This document shows, piece after piece, positions 15,502-24,800 of a stretch of DNA of 25,681 nucleotides (the first letter of the stretch is position 1; every line of letters starts with the position of its first letter). Under the pieces are notes generated by a model. That model did no database searches and was not told where the DNA came from. It saw nothing but the letters and a program-made list of their open reading frames with translations. Source of the DNA: Desulfurobacterium sp. (GTDB taxonomy: Bacteria > Aquificota > Aquificia > Desulfurobacteriales > Desulfurobacteriaceae); contig JALSLT010000008.1 in NCBI GenBank assembly GCA_026988135.1, positions 1 to 25,681 of the forward strand. Reading direction: 5' to 3'. Made by a program: the position numbers and the translations under genes.

Positions 15502-15507
15502 TATAAT
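15502..15507 (+). promoter_or_regulatory. -10 element for the peptidoglycan peptidase pair
   Basis: A perfect TATAAT lies 32 nt before the GTG start of the Csd6-like gene. Neither a TG extension nor a clear -35 is present; the expected -35 position falls on the preceding hairpin. Confidence 0.45.
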
Positions 15508-15539
15508 AGTGACGCAAATCCGACTTCGGAGGATTCTAG

Positions 15540-16601
15540 GTGAAAAAGCTACTTAAACACCAAATATTTGTGCTATTTCTGATTTTTACAACACTAAATT
15601 TACATGCTACAACTTTACAGGATGTTATTAAAACAATAAAGAAAGGAAATATAACAAAAGCATACTATATGCAGAAAAATTTAGCAGATAAAGAAAAAGA
15701 GATATTAAACATTCTGCTACTTCTATATCAGGATAAGCTTAGTGATGCGGAACTTATATCCGAAAAAACCGTTTTAAGCAATGTGCTGCTCCTTCCGGAT
15801 AACTCTGCTGCAATAGTTGTTAATAAAGTTAACGAAACACTATTTGTAATAAAAGAAAAAAACGGCATACCTATTATCGTTAAAACATTTAAATGTATAA
15901 CCGGAAAAAAAGCGGGAGACAAACTGAAAGAGGGGGATTTAAGAACTCCGGAAGGGATTTATCTTCCTACCTATTGGAAAGCCAAACTTCCGAAATTTTA
16001 CGGCATCGGAGCCTTCGTCCTTAACTACCCCAACGTTATAGACAGAATCATATTAAGAAGGAACGGTCACGGAATCTGGATTCACGGAATGGAAGGAAAT
16101 TACAGGGCTCCTCACAGCACTAACGGCTGTATTGTACTAAAAAATGAAGATCTTGCTAATCTGAAAAAATATATAACTCCTAAAAAAACTCCTATTATTA
16201 TAGTCAATGATATATCAAAAGAACCTTTAAATTCATTTATAAAGGAAAGGAATTCCCTTGTAGATTTTGTTTACAACTGGAAAACAGCATGGGAAAACTC
16301 CCCGAAAGGAATAGAAAATTATTTTTCTTTCTACTCTAAAAGCTTCGCAAATCCAAAATACTCGTTTGAAAACTGGAAAAGCTATAAAAGAGATGTAACT
16401 TCCCGTAAAAAGTGGATAAAAATCAAAATTTCCAATCTTACTATAACAAAAGATGGTAGAATTTTAAAATTTGGAAGATTATATTTAATATCATTTAATA
16501 TGGACTATTTTTCCAATAATTACAGATGGAAAGGAAAGAAAATTATTTATGTAACAAAAGAGGAGGGGAAATGGAAAATTCTGGGAGAAGAGAGTTTATA
16601 A
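15540..16601 (+). CDS. YkuD-fold L,D-carboxypeptidase/transpeptidase with NTF2-like tail (Csd6/Pgp2-like)
   Basis: The 353-residue protein starts with a Sec-type signal (about 1-23, ending LHA), then a short helical N-terminal part. The YkuD catalytic domain (about 88-225) has H182 in IWIHGMEGNY and C197 in STNGCIVL. The C-terminal 110 residues (VYNWKTAWENSPKGIENYFS onward) look like an NTF2/SnoaL-type domain. This order matches Helicobacter Csd6 and Campylobacter Pgp2, which trim tetrapeptide stems to tripeptides and control helical shape. An ordinary L,D-transpeptidase cannot be excluded. The start is GTG 15540 with GGAGG 8 nt before. It overlaps the next gene by 31 nt. Confidence 0.85.
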   Translation: MKKLLKHQIFVLFLIFTTLNLHATTLQDVIKTIKKGNITKAYYMQKNLADKEKEILNILLLLYQDKLSDAELISEKTVLSNVLLLPDNSAAIVVNKVNETLFVIKEKNGIPIIVKTFKCITGKKAGDKLKEGDLRTPEGIYLPTYWKAKLPKFYGIGAFVLNYPNVIDRIILRRNGHGIWIHGMEGNYRAPHSTNGCIVLKNEDLANLKKYITPKKTPIIIVNDISKEPLNSFIKERNSLVDFVYNWKTAWENSPKGIENYFSFYSKSFANPKYSFENWKSYKRDVTSRKKWIKIKISNLTITKDGRILKFGRLYLISFNMDYFSNNYRWKGKKIIYVTKEEGKWKILGEESL

Positions 16602-17668
16602 AAAAATTTCTATCTCTTGCTGTAGCTTCTCCTATAATTTCATATCCCGAAATAGCCGCAGCATCAACAAAAAAAAGCAAGATTCATTACACTTTCCCAG
16701 ATAAACCCTTTCAAACAATTTACAAAAAAGGAGTAAAGAAAGGAGGAAAACTTGTCATTATCGGTGGCATCCACGGAAACGAACCTGGAGCATACAAAGC
16801 TGTTGATATTTTAACTGAAATATCTCTGGTACAAGGCGAAATTCTCCTTATTCCACGCAGTAACTTCACCTCAATCCTCGCATTCAAACGAGGATATAAC
16901 GGCGATATGAACAGGAAATTTGCTTACATTCAGGAAAAAGATCCTGATTTTCCATATGTTAAGAAAATACAAGAGATAATAGAGTCTTTTAAACCGGATG
17001 CCGTTCTTTCTCTCCACGACGGATACGGCTTCCATATAACTAACAAAAACGCATGGGGACAATGTATCGTAATAGATGAAAAAATTTATAACAACTTCCA
17101 TCTGTATAAAACAGCAAATAAAGTCACAAACCACGTAAACAGATTTGTAAATAGGGAAAACTGGAAATTTCCGGTTTTTTCAACAGAAACGTTCCATCCG
17201 GACACAAATCACAAAGAGCAACAGAAATCACTAACTTACTTTTGCTTATCAAAATGCAACGTACCGGCTTTCTGCCTGGAAGTTTCAAAACAACTTCCAT
17301 CATTAAAAGAGAAAGTGCAATTTCACCTTCTTATGATGGAAAAACTCTTTGAACTCTTCTCAATACAAATAACACCGCCTTTTAATAGTATCTATAACGA
17401 CTTTTTAGAAAAATTTAGAAGAAAAGCAAAGGCCGAAGTTGTAGTCAACATCAATGGAAGATCCGTTTTAATATCAGGCAGAAAGACATTAAAAATTCCC
17501 AGAGGCTCAGAAGTAAAATTTATCGATTTTAAAGGAAAGAGTGGCACATTCGGCGTAGCTGAAGGAGTAAACTTAAACTGGCGTTCGTTTCATATGGGAA
17601 AGACTTTGAAAGTGAAAATAAAAGATGATTTTCAATCCCTGTTCTCTATATACTTTCAGCCTGTTTAA
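16571..17668 (+). CDS. M14/M99-type zinc carboxypeptidase with Tat signal (Csd4/Pgp1-like)
   Basis: This 365-residue protein opens with a twin-arginine signal: GRREFIKKF then a hydrophobic stretch ending about residue 31. The carboxypeptidase domain shows zinc ligands H68 and E71 (GGIHGNEPG) and H149 (LSLHDGYGF), the substrate arginine R115 (DMNRKF) and the general-base glutamate E237 (AFCLEVSK). The spacing matches Helicobacter Csd4 (D,L-carboxypeptidase that converts tripeptides to dipeptides), although Csd4 has Gln in place of the first His. A short beta-rich tail (about 285-365) follows, smaller than in Csd4. ATG 16571 follows AGGAGGGGAA inside the Csd6-like gene; the 31-nt overlap implies coupled translation. 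Its 3' end overlaps the convergent SPOR gene by 23 nt. Confidence 0.85.
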   Translation: MENSGRREFIKKFLSLAVASPIISYPEIAAASTKKSKIHYTFPDKPFQTIYKKGVKKGGKLVIIGGIHGNEPGAYKAVDILTEISLVQGEILLIPRSNFTSILAFKRGYNGDMNRKFAYIQEKDPDFPYVKKIQEIIESFKPDAVLSLHDGYGFHITNKNAWGQCIVIDEKIYNNFHLYKTANKVTNHVNRFVNRENWKFPVFSTETFHPDTNHKEQQKSLTYFCLSKCNVPAFCLEVSKQLPSLKEKVQFHLLMMEKLFELFSIQITPPFNSIYNDFLEKFRRKAKAEVVVNINGRSVLISGRKTLKIPRGSEVKFIDFKGKSGTFGVAEGVNLNWRSFHMGKTLKVKIKDDFQSLFSIYFQPV

Positions 17669-18716
17669 TAGCTGTCTCCCTATACTTTGCTGCCTTTTCC
17701 AGATAATTCTCAGCTGCCTCCGGCCTCGAATTCTCTTTCAGCACCTCTGCCAATCTCTCGCACGCCTTAGTCGCTTCATCATACATACCCAACTGTCCCA
17801 AAACTTCAATATAGATCTTCCATACGAGGATATCATCAGAATGTTTAAGAAGATAGGAGGGAGTCTCCTTCAAAATAAATTTGTAGTCCTGCCCCTGAAG
17901 TTTCATCAATATTAAAGACCTAAAATCTCCTGATTTCCGATAATGATACTCCAATATTTTCTTTGAAGTAACCAACGGAATACGTTTTAAAACAGACATA
18001 TAAAAGTTTTTTAACTTTTCTGATAAAAGATTCTCTCCACCTTCTTCTTTTTCCAACCCGAAAGCTTTCCGTCTAAACAATAAGATTACTATTCCTGCTA
18101 TGACAAAACAAACTAAAACAACTCCAATAACGATATAAATATAACTTCTCGAAGATTTTTTCTGAAACGGCTGTTTTATCGATTCTTTCACGGACTTTTT
18201 ATTCTTAATATTTGTTATACCGTTTATGTTTTTTTGAAGAGACGAAGAAGTTTTTTTATCGGGTAACTCCGAAGAAGTAACGTTAGAAGATTTAATCTCT
18301 CTTTTATTCGATATTTGTTCCGCAGTTTCCTTATTAGTTTTGACCGCTTTCCCGTTCTCTTTCGGAAAATATCCCTTAAGAATAGTCCTTTTAGAATCAT
18401 AATAATTTAACGTCACATATGCTGTCGATGATATTTTTTTAATTTCAGGATGTTTGTTGAAATATTTAAATGCCTCTTTCCTGGTTTTAAACATTCCTAC
18501 ACGAATTTTATAACGACTTTTTACTTTATCTACCCTTGAAAATTCAAACTTTTTCACCTGTTCAAAAAGCCTTTCTGCCTCTTTAAAACTTTTTGTATCT
18601 GAAAGCTGTATTGTATAAACAGGTTTCTCTTTAGAAACTGCAGATTCTGTTAAAAACAAAGATGCAAACCCGAGAAATAGCAGAAAGAATAGAAAATTTC
18701 TTACATTTTTTTTCAA
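17646..18716 (-). CDS. SPOR-domain membrane protein with cytoplasmic-type helical tail
   Basis: The 356 residues contain an N-terminal signal or anchor (about 1-28), a SPOR domain (about 32-104, VYTIQLSDTKSFKEAERLF... YKIRVGMFKTRKEA), a low-complexity Ser/Lys/Asn linker (about 115-190) and a transmembrane helix (192-214). A helical C-terminal part (215-356) ends in TPR-like helices. SPOR domains bind glycan strands stripped of stem peptides at division sites. The combination with an internal helix and a helical tail is uncommon. The TTG start at 18716 has AGAGG 6 nt upstream; the frame is open to 18842 but that part overlaps the epimerase and has no ribosome site. A promoter lies about 50 nt upstream. 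It converges on, and overlaps, the Csd4-like gene. Confidence 0.82.
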   Translation of the reverse strand: MKKNVRNFLFFLLFLGFASLFLTESAVSKEKPVYTIQLSDTKSFKEAERLFEQVKKFEFSRVDKVKSRYKIRVGMFKTRKEAFKYFNKHPEIKKISSTAYVTLNYYDSKRTILKGYFPKENGKAVKTNKETAEQISNKREIKSSNVTSSELPDKKTSSSLQKNINGITNIKNKKSVKESIKQPFQKKSSRSYIYIVIGVVLVCFVIAGIVILLFRRKAFGLEKEEGGENLLSEKLKNFYMSVLKRIPLVTSKKILEYHYRKSGDFRSLILMKLQGQDYKFILKETPSYLLKHSDDILVWKIYIEVLGQLGMYDEATKACERLAEVLKENSRPEAAENYLEKAAKYRETAIKQAESI

Positions 18717-18765
18717 ACTTTTCCTCTCTATCTCAATATTCCAAAAATTTACCAATACAAACCTA

Positions 18766-18793
18766 ATTATATAAAAACCGGAGTTATTTACAA
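18766..18793 (-). promoter_or_regulatory. Promoter for the SPOR-domain gene
   Basis: On the minus strand TTGTAA (18793-18788), 16 bp, then TATAAT (18771-18766). It begins just after the epimerase stop, 50 nt before the TTG start, and supports the shorter start chosen for the SPOR protein. Confidence 0.6.
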
Positions 18794-18801
18794 ACTTTCC
18801 A

Positions 18802-19773
18802 TTAAATATCCACTTTTTTAACAAAATCCCTATTTTTAACATGCCATTTAACAGTATTCCTTAGCCCTTCTTCCAGAGAAACCCTCGTTTCCCAGCTTAA
18901 CAACCTTTCCGCTTTATCTGTTTTTGCCCAGGTTGCTTTCATATCAGCCTTATGGAAATCCTTATAGACCAATTTAGCCTTTTTATATAACAACTGCTCT
19001 ATTAACTCTATTATCTCGTTAAGCTCATAAGGCCTATTTCCCCCGAGATTTATTATTTCATATCCTGTTCGAGCATTCAACGCTTTGACCGTACCTTCCG
19101 CAATATCATCAACATAGGTAAAATCCCTTTTTTGAGTACCATCTCCAAACACAACCACCGGCTTCCCCTCATCAATCCACTTTATAAAACGAAAGACACT
19201 CATATCCGGTCTTCCGGCAGGACCGTAAACGGTAAAATAGCGCAAAACAGTAACATCTATACCATAAAGATAATGATATGTATAAGCAATAGCTTCTGCT
19301 CCTTTTTTACTTGCCGCATACGGAGATATCGGGGTATTTACCGGTAAATTCTCATCAAACGGCATTTTCTGCCCGGCATAAAGAGAGGAAGTCGAAGCAA
19401 GGACAAACTTTTTAACACCGTATTCCTTAGACAATTCCAAAAGATTAAGCGTCCCGTAAGTATTCGTAGTTGAATAAACAAAAGGATTTTCAAGACTATA
19501 CCTTACCCCTGCTCTCGCTGCAAGATTCACAATTCCCGAAAAGCCATATATACCAAACAAAATCTCCAACGCCTGAAGATTCTCTATATCAATCTTGTGA
19601 AAACTAAAATTATCGAATTTTTCCAACATTTCCAGCCTATATTCTTTCAAACGAACATCGTAATAATCATTCATATTATCTATTCCAACAACCTTAACAC
19701 CTTGTGACAACAACAACTCTGCCGTCTTAAACCCTATAAATCCCGCTACTCCCGTAACCAAAACCGTATTCAT
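18802..19773 (-). CDS. NAD-dependent nucleotide-sugar epimerase (UDP-glucuronate 4-epimerase-like)
   Basis: This extended short-chain dehydrogenase of 323 residues has GVAGFIG (8-14), D32 in VVGIDNMNDYYDVRLKEYRL, the STSSLY segment (about 128-133) and the YxxxK pair Y152/K156 in SPYAASKKGAEA. The N-terminal block and RYFTVYGPAGRPDM are typical of the UDP-glucuronate/UDP-galacturonate epimerase branch, although UDP-glucose 4-epimerase activity cannot be excluded. It would supply sugars for surface polysaccharide or LPS. Two ATGs stand in tandem; the second (19773) is better spaced, 6 nt from AGGGG. No glycosyltransferase genes are next to it. It is divergent from acs. Confidence 0.92.
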   Translation of the reverse strand: MNTVLVTGVAGFIGFKTAELLLSQGVKVVGIDNMNDYYDVRLKEYRLEMLEKFDNFSFHKIDIENLQALEILFGIYGFSGIVNLAARAGVRYSLENPFVYSTTNTYGTLNLLELSKEYGVKKFVLASTSSLYAGQKMPFDENLPVNTPISPYAASKKGAEAIAYTYHYLYGIDVTVLRYFTVYGPAGRPDMSVFRFIKWIDEGKPVVVFGDGTQKRDFTYVDDIAEGTVKALNARTGYEIINLGGNRPYELNEIIELIEQLLYKKAKLVYKDFHKADMKATWAKTDKAERLLSWETRVSLEEGLRNTVKWHVKNRDFVKKVDI

Positions 19774-19851
19774 CATAAACCCCTATACAAATAGAATTAG
19801 TTGTTAAAATTTTGTAAAATTATCAAAAATGGCAGGAAAAGGAGGAAACAG

Positions 19852-21747
19852 ATGGAAAAAGAAAACCTCGATAGTTTACTTCACCTAAGCACAACTATAG
19901 AACCTCCGGAATCGTTTATCAAAAAAGCTAACATTAGTGATTATGGAAAAGAGTATAAGAAATTTTTGGAAAATCCTGAAGAGTTTTGGGGAAAAATTGC
20001 AGAAGAACTTTTCTGGCACAAAAAATGGGATAAAGTCCTTGAATGGGATTTACCGTATGCCAAATGGTTTGTAAACGGTAAAACAAATATCTCCGTAAAT
20101 GCTCTTGACAGACACGTGAAAAACGGGAGAAAAAACAAAGTAGCCTTTTTCTGGGAAGATGAATTTGGTAATGAAAAAGTTATTACTTACGGCGCTCTTT
20201 ACACTCTTGTAAACAAACTTGCCAATGCTTTTAAAGATGCCGGAATAAAAAAAGGTGATCGTATAGTTATTTATATGCCTCTTATTGTAGAACAAGTAGC
20301 AGCTATGCTTGCCTGTGCAAGAATAGGAGCTGTTCATTCTATTGTTTATGCAGGTTTCAGCATCCCAGCTTTGAAGCACAGGATAGAAGACGCAAAAGCT
20401 AAAATGGTTATAACCGCCGATATGACCATAAGAAGAGGAAAAGCTATTCCCCTTAAACAGATAGTTGATGATGCCGTAAGAGAAGTTGATACGGTTGAAA
20501 AAGTCGTTGTTTTCAGAAGGCTTCAACCACAAGTTAACCTAATAGGTGAAAAAGAGATTGATTTTTATGAATTCATCAAAAATGCGGACACCTATTGCGA
20601 ACCCGAAATTATGGATTCAGAAGATCCTCTATTTATGCTTTACACATCCGGTTCTACAGGAAAACCAAAGGGAGTTATTCATACAACAGGTGGTTATATG
20701 GTCGGCACATACTATTCGATGAAAACGGTTTTTGATCTGAAAGAGGATGATATCTTCTGGTGTACTGCTGATCCCGGTTGGATAACCGGACACAGCTATA
20801 TCGTTTACGGACCTCTCGTTGCCGGAGCCACACAAGTTCTTGCTGAAGGGGCACCAAACTATCCCGACTTCGGAAGATGGTGGAAATTAATAGAAAAATA
20901 TGGCATAACTATTTTCTACACTGCACCTACAGCTATAAGAATGTTCATGAGAGCCGGAGAACATTGGCCGGAAAAATACGACTTATCATCTCTAAGACTT
21001 CTCGGTTCCGTTGGAGAACCTATAAATCCTGAAGCATGGATGTGGTATTACAAAGTAATAGGAAAAGAAAGATGCCCGATAATCGATACCTGGTGGCAAA
21101 CAGAAACAGGGGCCGTAATGATAACAACTATTGACGGAACACCTATGAAACCGGGAAGGGCAGGTAAACCGGTTCCTGGAGTTATAGCTGATGTTGTTGA
21201 CAAAGAAGGAAATCCGGTAGAGCCGGACAAGGGAGGTTTCCTTGTAGTTAAAAATCCATGGCCTTCAATGATGAGAAATATACATAAAAATAAAGAGAAA
21301 TATGAAAGCTATTGGAACACCATACCAAACTGCTACTTTGCAGGAGATGTGGCCGTTAAAGATAAAGACGGCTATATAATGATTCTCGGAAGAGCCGATG
21401 ATGTTATAAACGTTTCGGGCCACAGAATCGGAACAATGGAAGTGGAATCAGCCCTCGTTTCTCATACTGATGTAGCGGAAGCCGCTGTAATAGGGAAACC
21501 CGACCCCGTAAAAGGAGAAAGCATCAAAGCATTCATAATCCTTAAAGAAGGGGTAAATCCATCCAACGAACTTGTAAATTCCCTTAAAAAGCATGTAAGG
21601 GCGGAACTTGGAGCCCTCGCAATTCCATCTGAAATAGAGTTCACGGATAAGCTACCAAAAACAAGAAGCGGAAAAATAATGAGAAGAATATTGAAAGCCA
21701 AAGAGCTTGGCATGGACCCAGGAGACCTGTCCACTCTTGAAGATTAA
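19852..21747 (+). CDS. acs: Acetyl-CoA synthetase (AMP-forming)
   Basis: The 631-residue enzyme has the adenylate-forming motifs YTSGSTGKPKGVIHTTGGY, the WWQTETGAVM motif, the hinge-region SGHRIGTMEVESAL and the C-terminal catalytic lysine K608 in PKTRSGKIMRR, the residue acetylated in Salmonella Acs (K609). Reaction: acetate plus CoA plus ATP to acetyl-CoA, for acetate assimilation. ATG 19852 follows GGAGGAAACAG; the frame extends upstream from 19801 but without a ribosome site. It is 78 nt from the divergent epimerase, and a strong hairpin follows the stop, so it is probably a single-gene transcript. The length is normal for the family. Confidence 0.97.
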   Translation: MEKENLDSLLHLSTTIEPPESFIKKANISDYGKEYKKFLENPEEFWGKIAEELFWHKKWDKVLEWDLPYAKWFVNGKTNISVNALDRHVKNGRKNKVAFFWEDEFGNEKVITYGALYTLVNKLANAFKDAGIKKGDRIVIYMPLIVEQVAAMLACARIGAVHSIVYAGFSIPALKHRIEDAKAKMVITADMTIRRGKAIPLKQIVDDAVREVDTVEKVVVFRRLQPQVNLIGEKEIDFYEFIKNADTYCEPEIMDSEDPLFMLYTSGSTGKPKGVIHTTGGYMVGTYYSMKTVFDLKEDDIFWCTADPGWITGHSYIVYGPLVAGATQVLAEGAPNYPDFGRWWKLIEKYGITIFYTAPTAIRMFMRAGEHWPEKYDLSSLRLLGSVGEPINPEAWMWYYKVIGKERCPIIDTWWQTETGAVMITTIDGTPMKPGRAGKPVPGVIADVVDKEGNPVEPDKGGFLVVKNPWPSMMRNIHKNKEKYESYWNTIPNCYFAGDVAVKDKDGYIMILGRADDVINVSGHRIGTMEVESALVSHTDVAEAAVIGKPDPVKGESIKAFIILKEGVNPSNELVNSLKKHVRAELGALAIPSEIEFTDKLPKTRSGKIMRRILKAKELGMDPGDLSTLED

Positions 21748-21749
21748 AC

Positions 21750-21777
21750 AACAGAGGAGGACTTTCTCTCCTCTGTT
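21750..21777 (+). terminator. 10-bp hairpin between acs and smc
   Basis: AACAGAGGAG pairs perfectly with CTCCTCTGTT around GACTTTCT, two bases after the acs stop. The next bases are ATAATTACTG, not a U-tract. The last base of the stem is the first base of the smc -10, so the hairpin and promoter overlap. Confidence 0.6.
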
Positions 21778-21782
21778 ATAAT
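21774..21782 (+). promoter_or_regulatory. Extended -10 promoter for smc
   Basis: TGTTATAAT is a perfect extended -10, identical to that before the aminotransferase gene, 29 nt before the smc ATG. It overlaps the 3' arm of the acs hairpin. Confidence 0.6.
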
Positions 21783-21811
21783 TACTGTGACAGGTTAAAT
21801 CCGGAGGAAAA

Positions 21812-24800
21812 ATGCACATCAAATCCCTTCAGTTAAAAGGTTTTAAATCTTTCGCCGATGAAACAGAAATTCGTTTTTCAAAGGGTATAAACTGTATCGT
21901 AGGTCCCAACGGTTGCGGAAAAAGCAATGTTGTTGATGCCCTTAAATGGGTAACCGGGGATACCTCATCCAGAGGGATGAGAGCGACCAATATGAAAGAT
22001 ATGGTTTTCAAAGGAGCTATGGGTAAGAGAGCTGCAAGAACATCCGAAGTCTCCATAACGATATCGAGAGACGAACTCCTTCCAATCAAAGAAAATGAAA
22101 TAACAGTAACAAGAAGGATAAAATCGAACGGGGATTCGGAATTTCTTATAAATGACAGAAAAGTCAGGCTGAAAGACATTCAGGAACTTTTCCTTTCCAT
22201 AGGACTAGGACATAAAGATTACGTTTTTTTTGAGCAGGGACAGATAGACAGGGTTTTACGATTAAAACCGGAAGAACGAAGAGTCCTCATAGATGACGCC
22301 GCAGGAGTCGCATCTTTCAAAGAAAAAAAAGAGGAAAGCCTAAAAAAACTTAACGAAGCGGAAACAAACCTTGAAAACGTCAGAAAAGTTATCGATGAAG
22401 TCACAAAAAATATGAAAAATCTGAAAAATCAGGCTGAAAAGGCAAAAAAATTCCAAACCCTAAGAGATAAAGAGATATCTTTGGAAAAAAAACTTTACGG
22501 CATAGAGATAAGAACTATAAAACTCACCAAAGAATTTAAAGAAAAAGAAGTTGAAATTCTACGAGAAGATAGAAACAATCTTGAAAAAGAAATTTCAACA
22601 ATTCAGGTCAACATGGAAGAGCTACGCAGTGAAAGAGAAACACTTACCAAGGAGATAGAAGAGACATCAAAAGAACTCTACGAACTTGAAAAGACAAAAA
22701 AGGAAGCCTCTTTGAAAAAGGAATTTAATCTCAAAGAGATAGAACGAATAAAAGAAGAATTGAAAGAGATAGACGAAGATGAACTAAGAAAAATTGAAAG
22801 ACTAAAAAGAGTAAAAACAGAAACAGCCGAGCTTGCCGAAGAAAAAGAGAAATTTAAAAAAGGATACGAATCGGCACAAATGGAAACAGAAGAACTAACT
22901 TCCGAAATAGAAAAATTAAAAGAAAAGAAAAAAAATATTGAAAGGGATATTTTTAATACAAAAAGGGCCATATCGGAAGCAGTAAACAGACACAGGAAAA
23001 TTGAAATTGAAAAAACAAGAGAAGAGGAAAAAACAAACAGCTATAAAAATCAAACCGAAAAGCTACCGGATGAAATAGAATCTCTAAAAAAAGAGTTATT
23101 ATACTACGAAGAACAAAAAAACAACCTTCGGGAAAAACTTGTGGAAACCGAATCGGCACTTGAAAAACTTAAGGAAGAGAAAAAAAACCTTGCTATCATC
23201 AAAGAAAACCGTCAAGAGAAACTGGAAAAGCTTCGATTCACTATTAGGGAGAAAGAAAAAGAGATAATTTCTATCACATCAAGAATAGAAAGCACGGAAA
23301 AACTCTTACAAGATATAGATTTCGGAAAACTTGAAAACAGTATTGCGGAAAGCGGAAAAAAAGGAAAAGTAAAAGGGTACATCGGACTTATCCCGAATCT
23401 TATAAAAGTAGATGAAGGATGGGAAAAGATTGTCGAATCATACCTATCGTTATTTGGAGCCGGCATAGTTATTAAAACGTTTGAAGATATAAAATGGATA
23501 AAAGAAAGAATAAAGGGAAGCGGTAGAGTTATGCTTTTTTGTGCCGAAGTTTCTCCTGTAAAAAGCCGCTACATAGAAGAATCGACACCTCTTATATCTC
23601 ACGTAAGAACAGTGGACACAAGAACAAAAGACCTCATCTCGGTCCTATTTGCAAACGTATTTTTTACATCCTCAAACGCTGAAAATCTCGTTAAAGAATA
23701 TCCGGATTGCGTTTTCATAGATAAAGAATTAAACGTTTACCACGGAAAAGGCTCTTTCATAGGAAAATTTAAAGGAAAGGGAATCTTTGAAATAGAAAAA
23801 GAAGTTGAAGAATTAAAAAACAGAAAAAACCTTTTACAAAATGAACTTGAAGAATTAAATAAAGGGCTCAACCCCTTTATTTTAGCAGTTTCGGAAGTTA
23901 ATGAAAATATTTCCGAACTTCTGAAAAGAACCGAGGCATTAAAAAGCAAAAAGTTTGAAATCGAATCAAAACTAAGAGAAACCGAAAGAAGAACAAAAAA
24001 TATAGCCAAAGAGATTGGAAATGTTTCCGAGAAACTCAGAACCGCAAAAGAGGCCTTATCAGGATTTTCGAACAGAAACAACCTTTACGGCGAGAAACTG
24101 AAAAAGCTTATAGACGAAAAAATAGAGAATGAACAAAAACTAACGGAAAAGGAAAGCATCTTACAAGAACTAATTCAAAAAATCGAAAAGATTTCGTCCC
24201 TTTATTCGGAGAAAAAAACCAAATTTTCAGTACTTGAAGAAAAACTTAAAAACGTTAAAGAAAAAATAATAGGGAAAGAGAGAGCCATTTCTGCTGTAAA
24301 AAAAGAGATAGATTCCCTATACTGGAAAAAAGATAAGCTTTCTAAAAAGCTGGAAGAAGCAACGGAAGAGATTAAATCCTCCGAAAATATACTTTCAGGA
24401 ATAGACGAAGCGATAGGAGACACAAAAAAAGAGCTCGAATCTCTTGAAAAACAAAGAGGGGAAATATTATCTTTTATAAAGGAACGAGAGGACGCCCTTA
24501 AAAATAAAGAGAAAGAACTTAAAGAGATACAAAAAAAGATAAAAGAAATCGAGATAGAAGTAGCACGACTTAACGTTAGAGACGAAGAGCTCACGGAAAA
24601 AATTCTTTCCATCGACGCAACGGTTGAAGAAGTAATAAACCTTTCTGCCGGAATAGAGAGAGAAGATGAAATAAAAAGAGAGTTGATTTCCGTCAAGGAA
24701 AAAATTTCAAGAATAGGCGCCGTTAATCTCCTTGCAATAGAGGAATACGACAAAGTAAAAGAAAGATATCAGTTTATAATAGACCAGGAAAAAGATCTTA

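Noticed and set aside
20050..20532. 160-codon minus-strand frame inside acs
   Set aside because: Antisense shadow of a fully conserved gene; no start signal.
24202..24753. Long open frame on the minus strand inside smc (183 codons, Ser/Phe/Ile-rich)
   Set aside because: It lies opposite the Lys/Glu-rich coiled coil of smc, which has few antisense stops. Its Ser/Phe/Leu-rich composition is the expected complement, and there is no ribosome site or recognisable domain.
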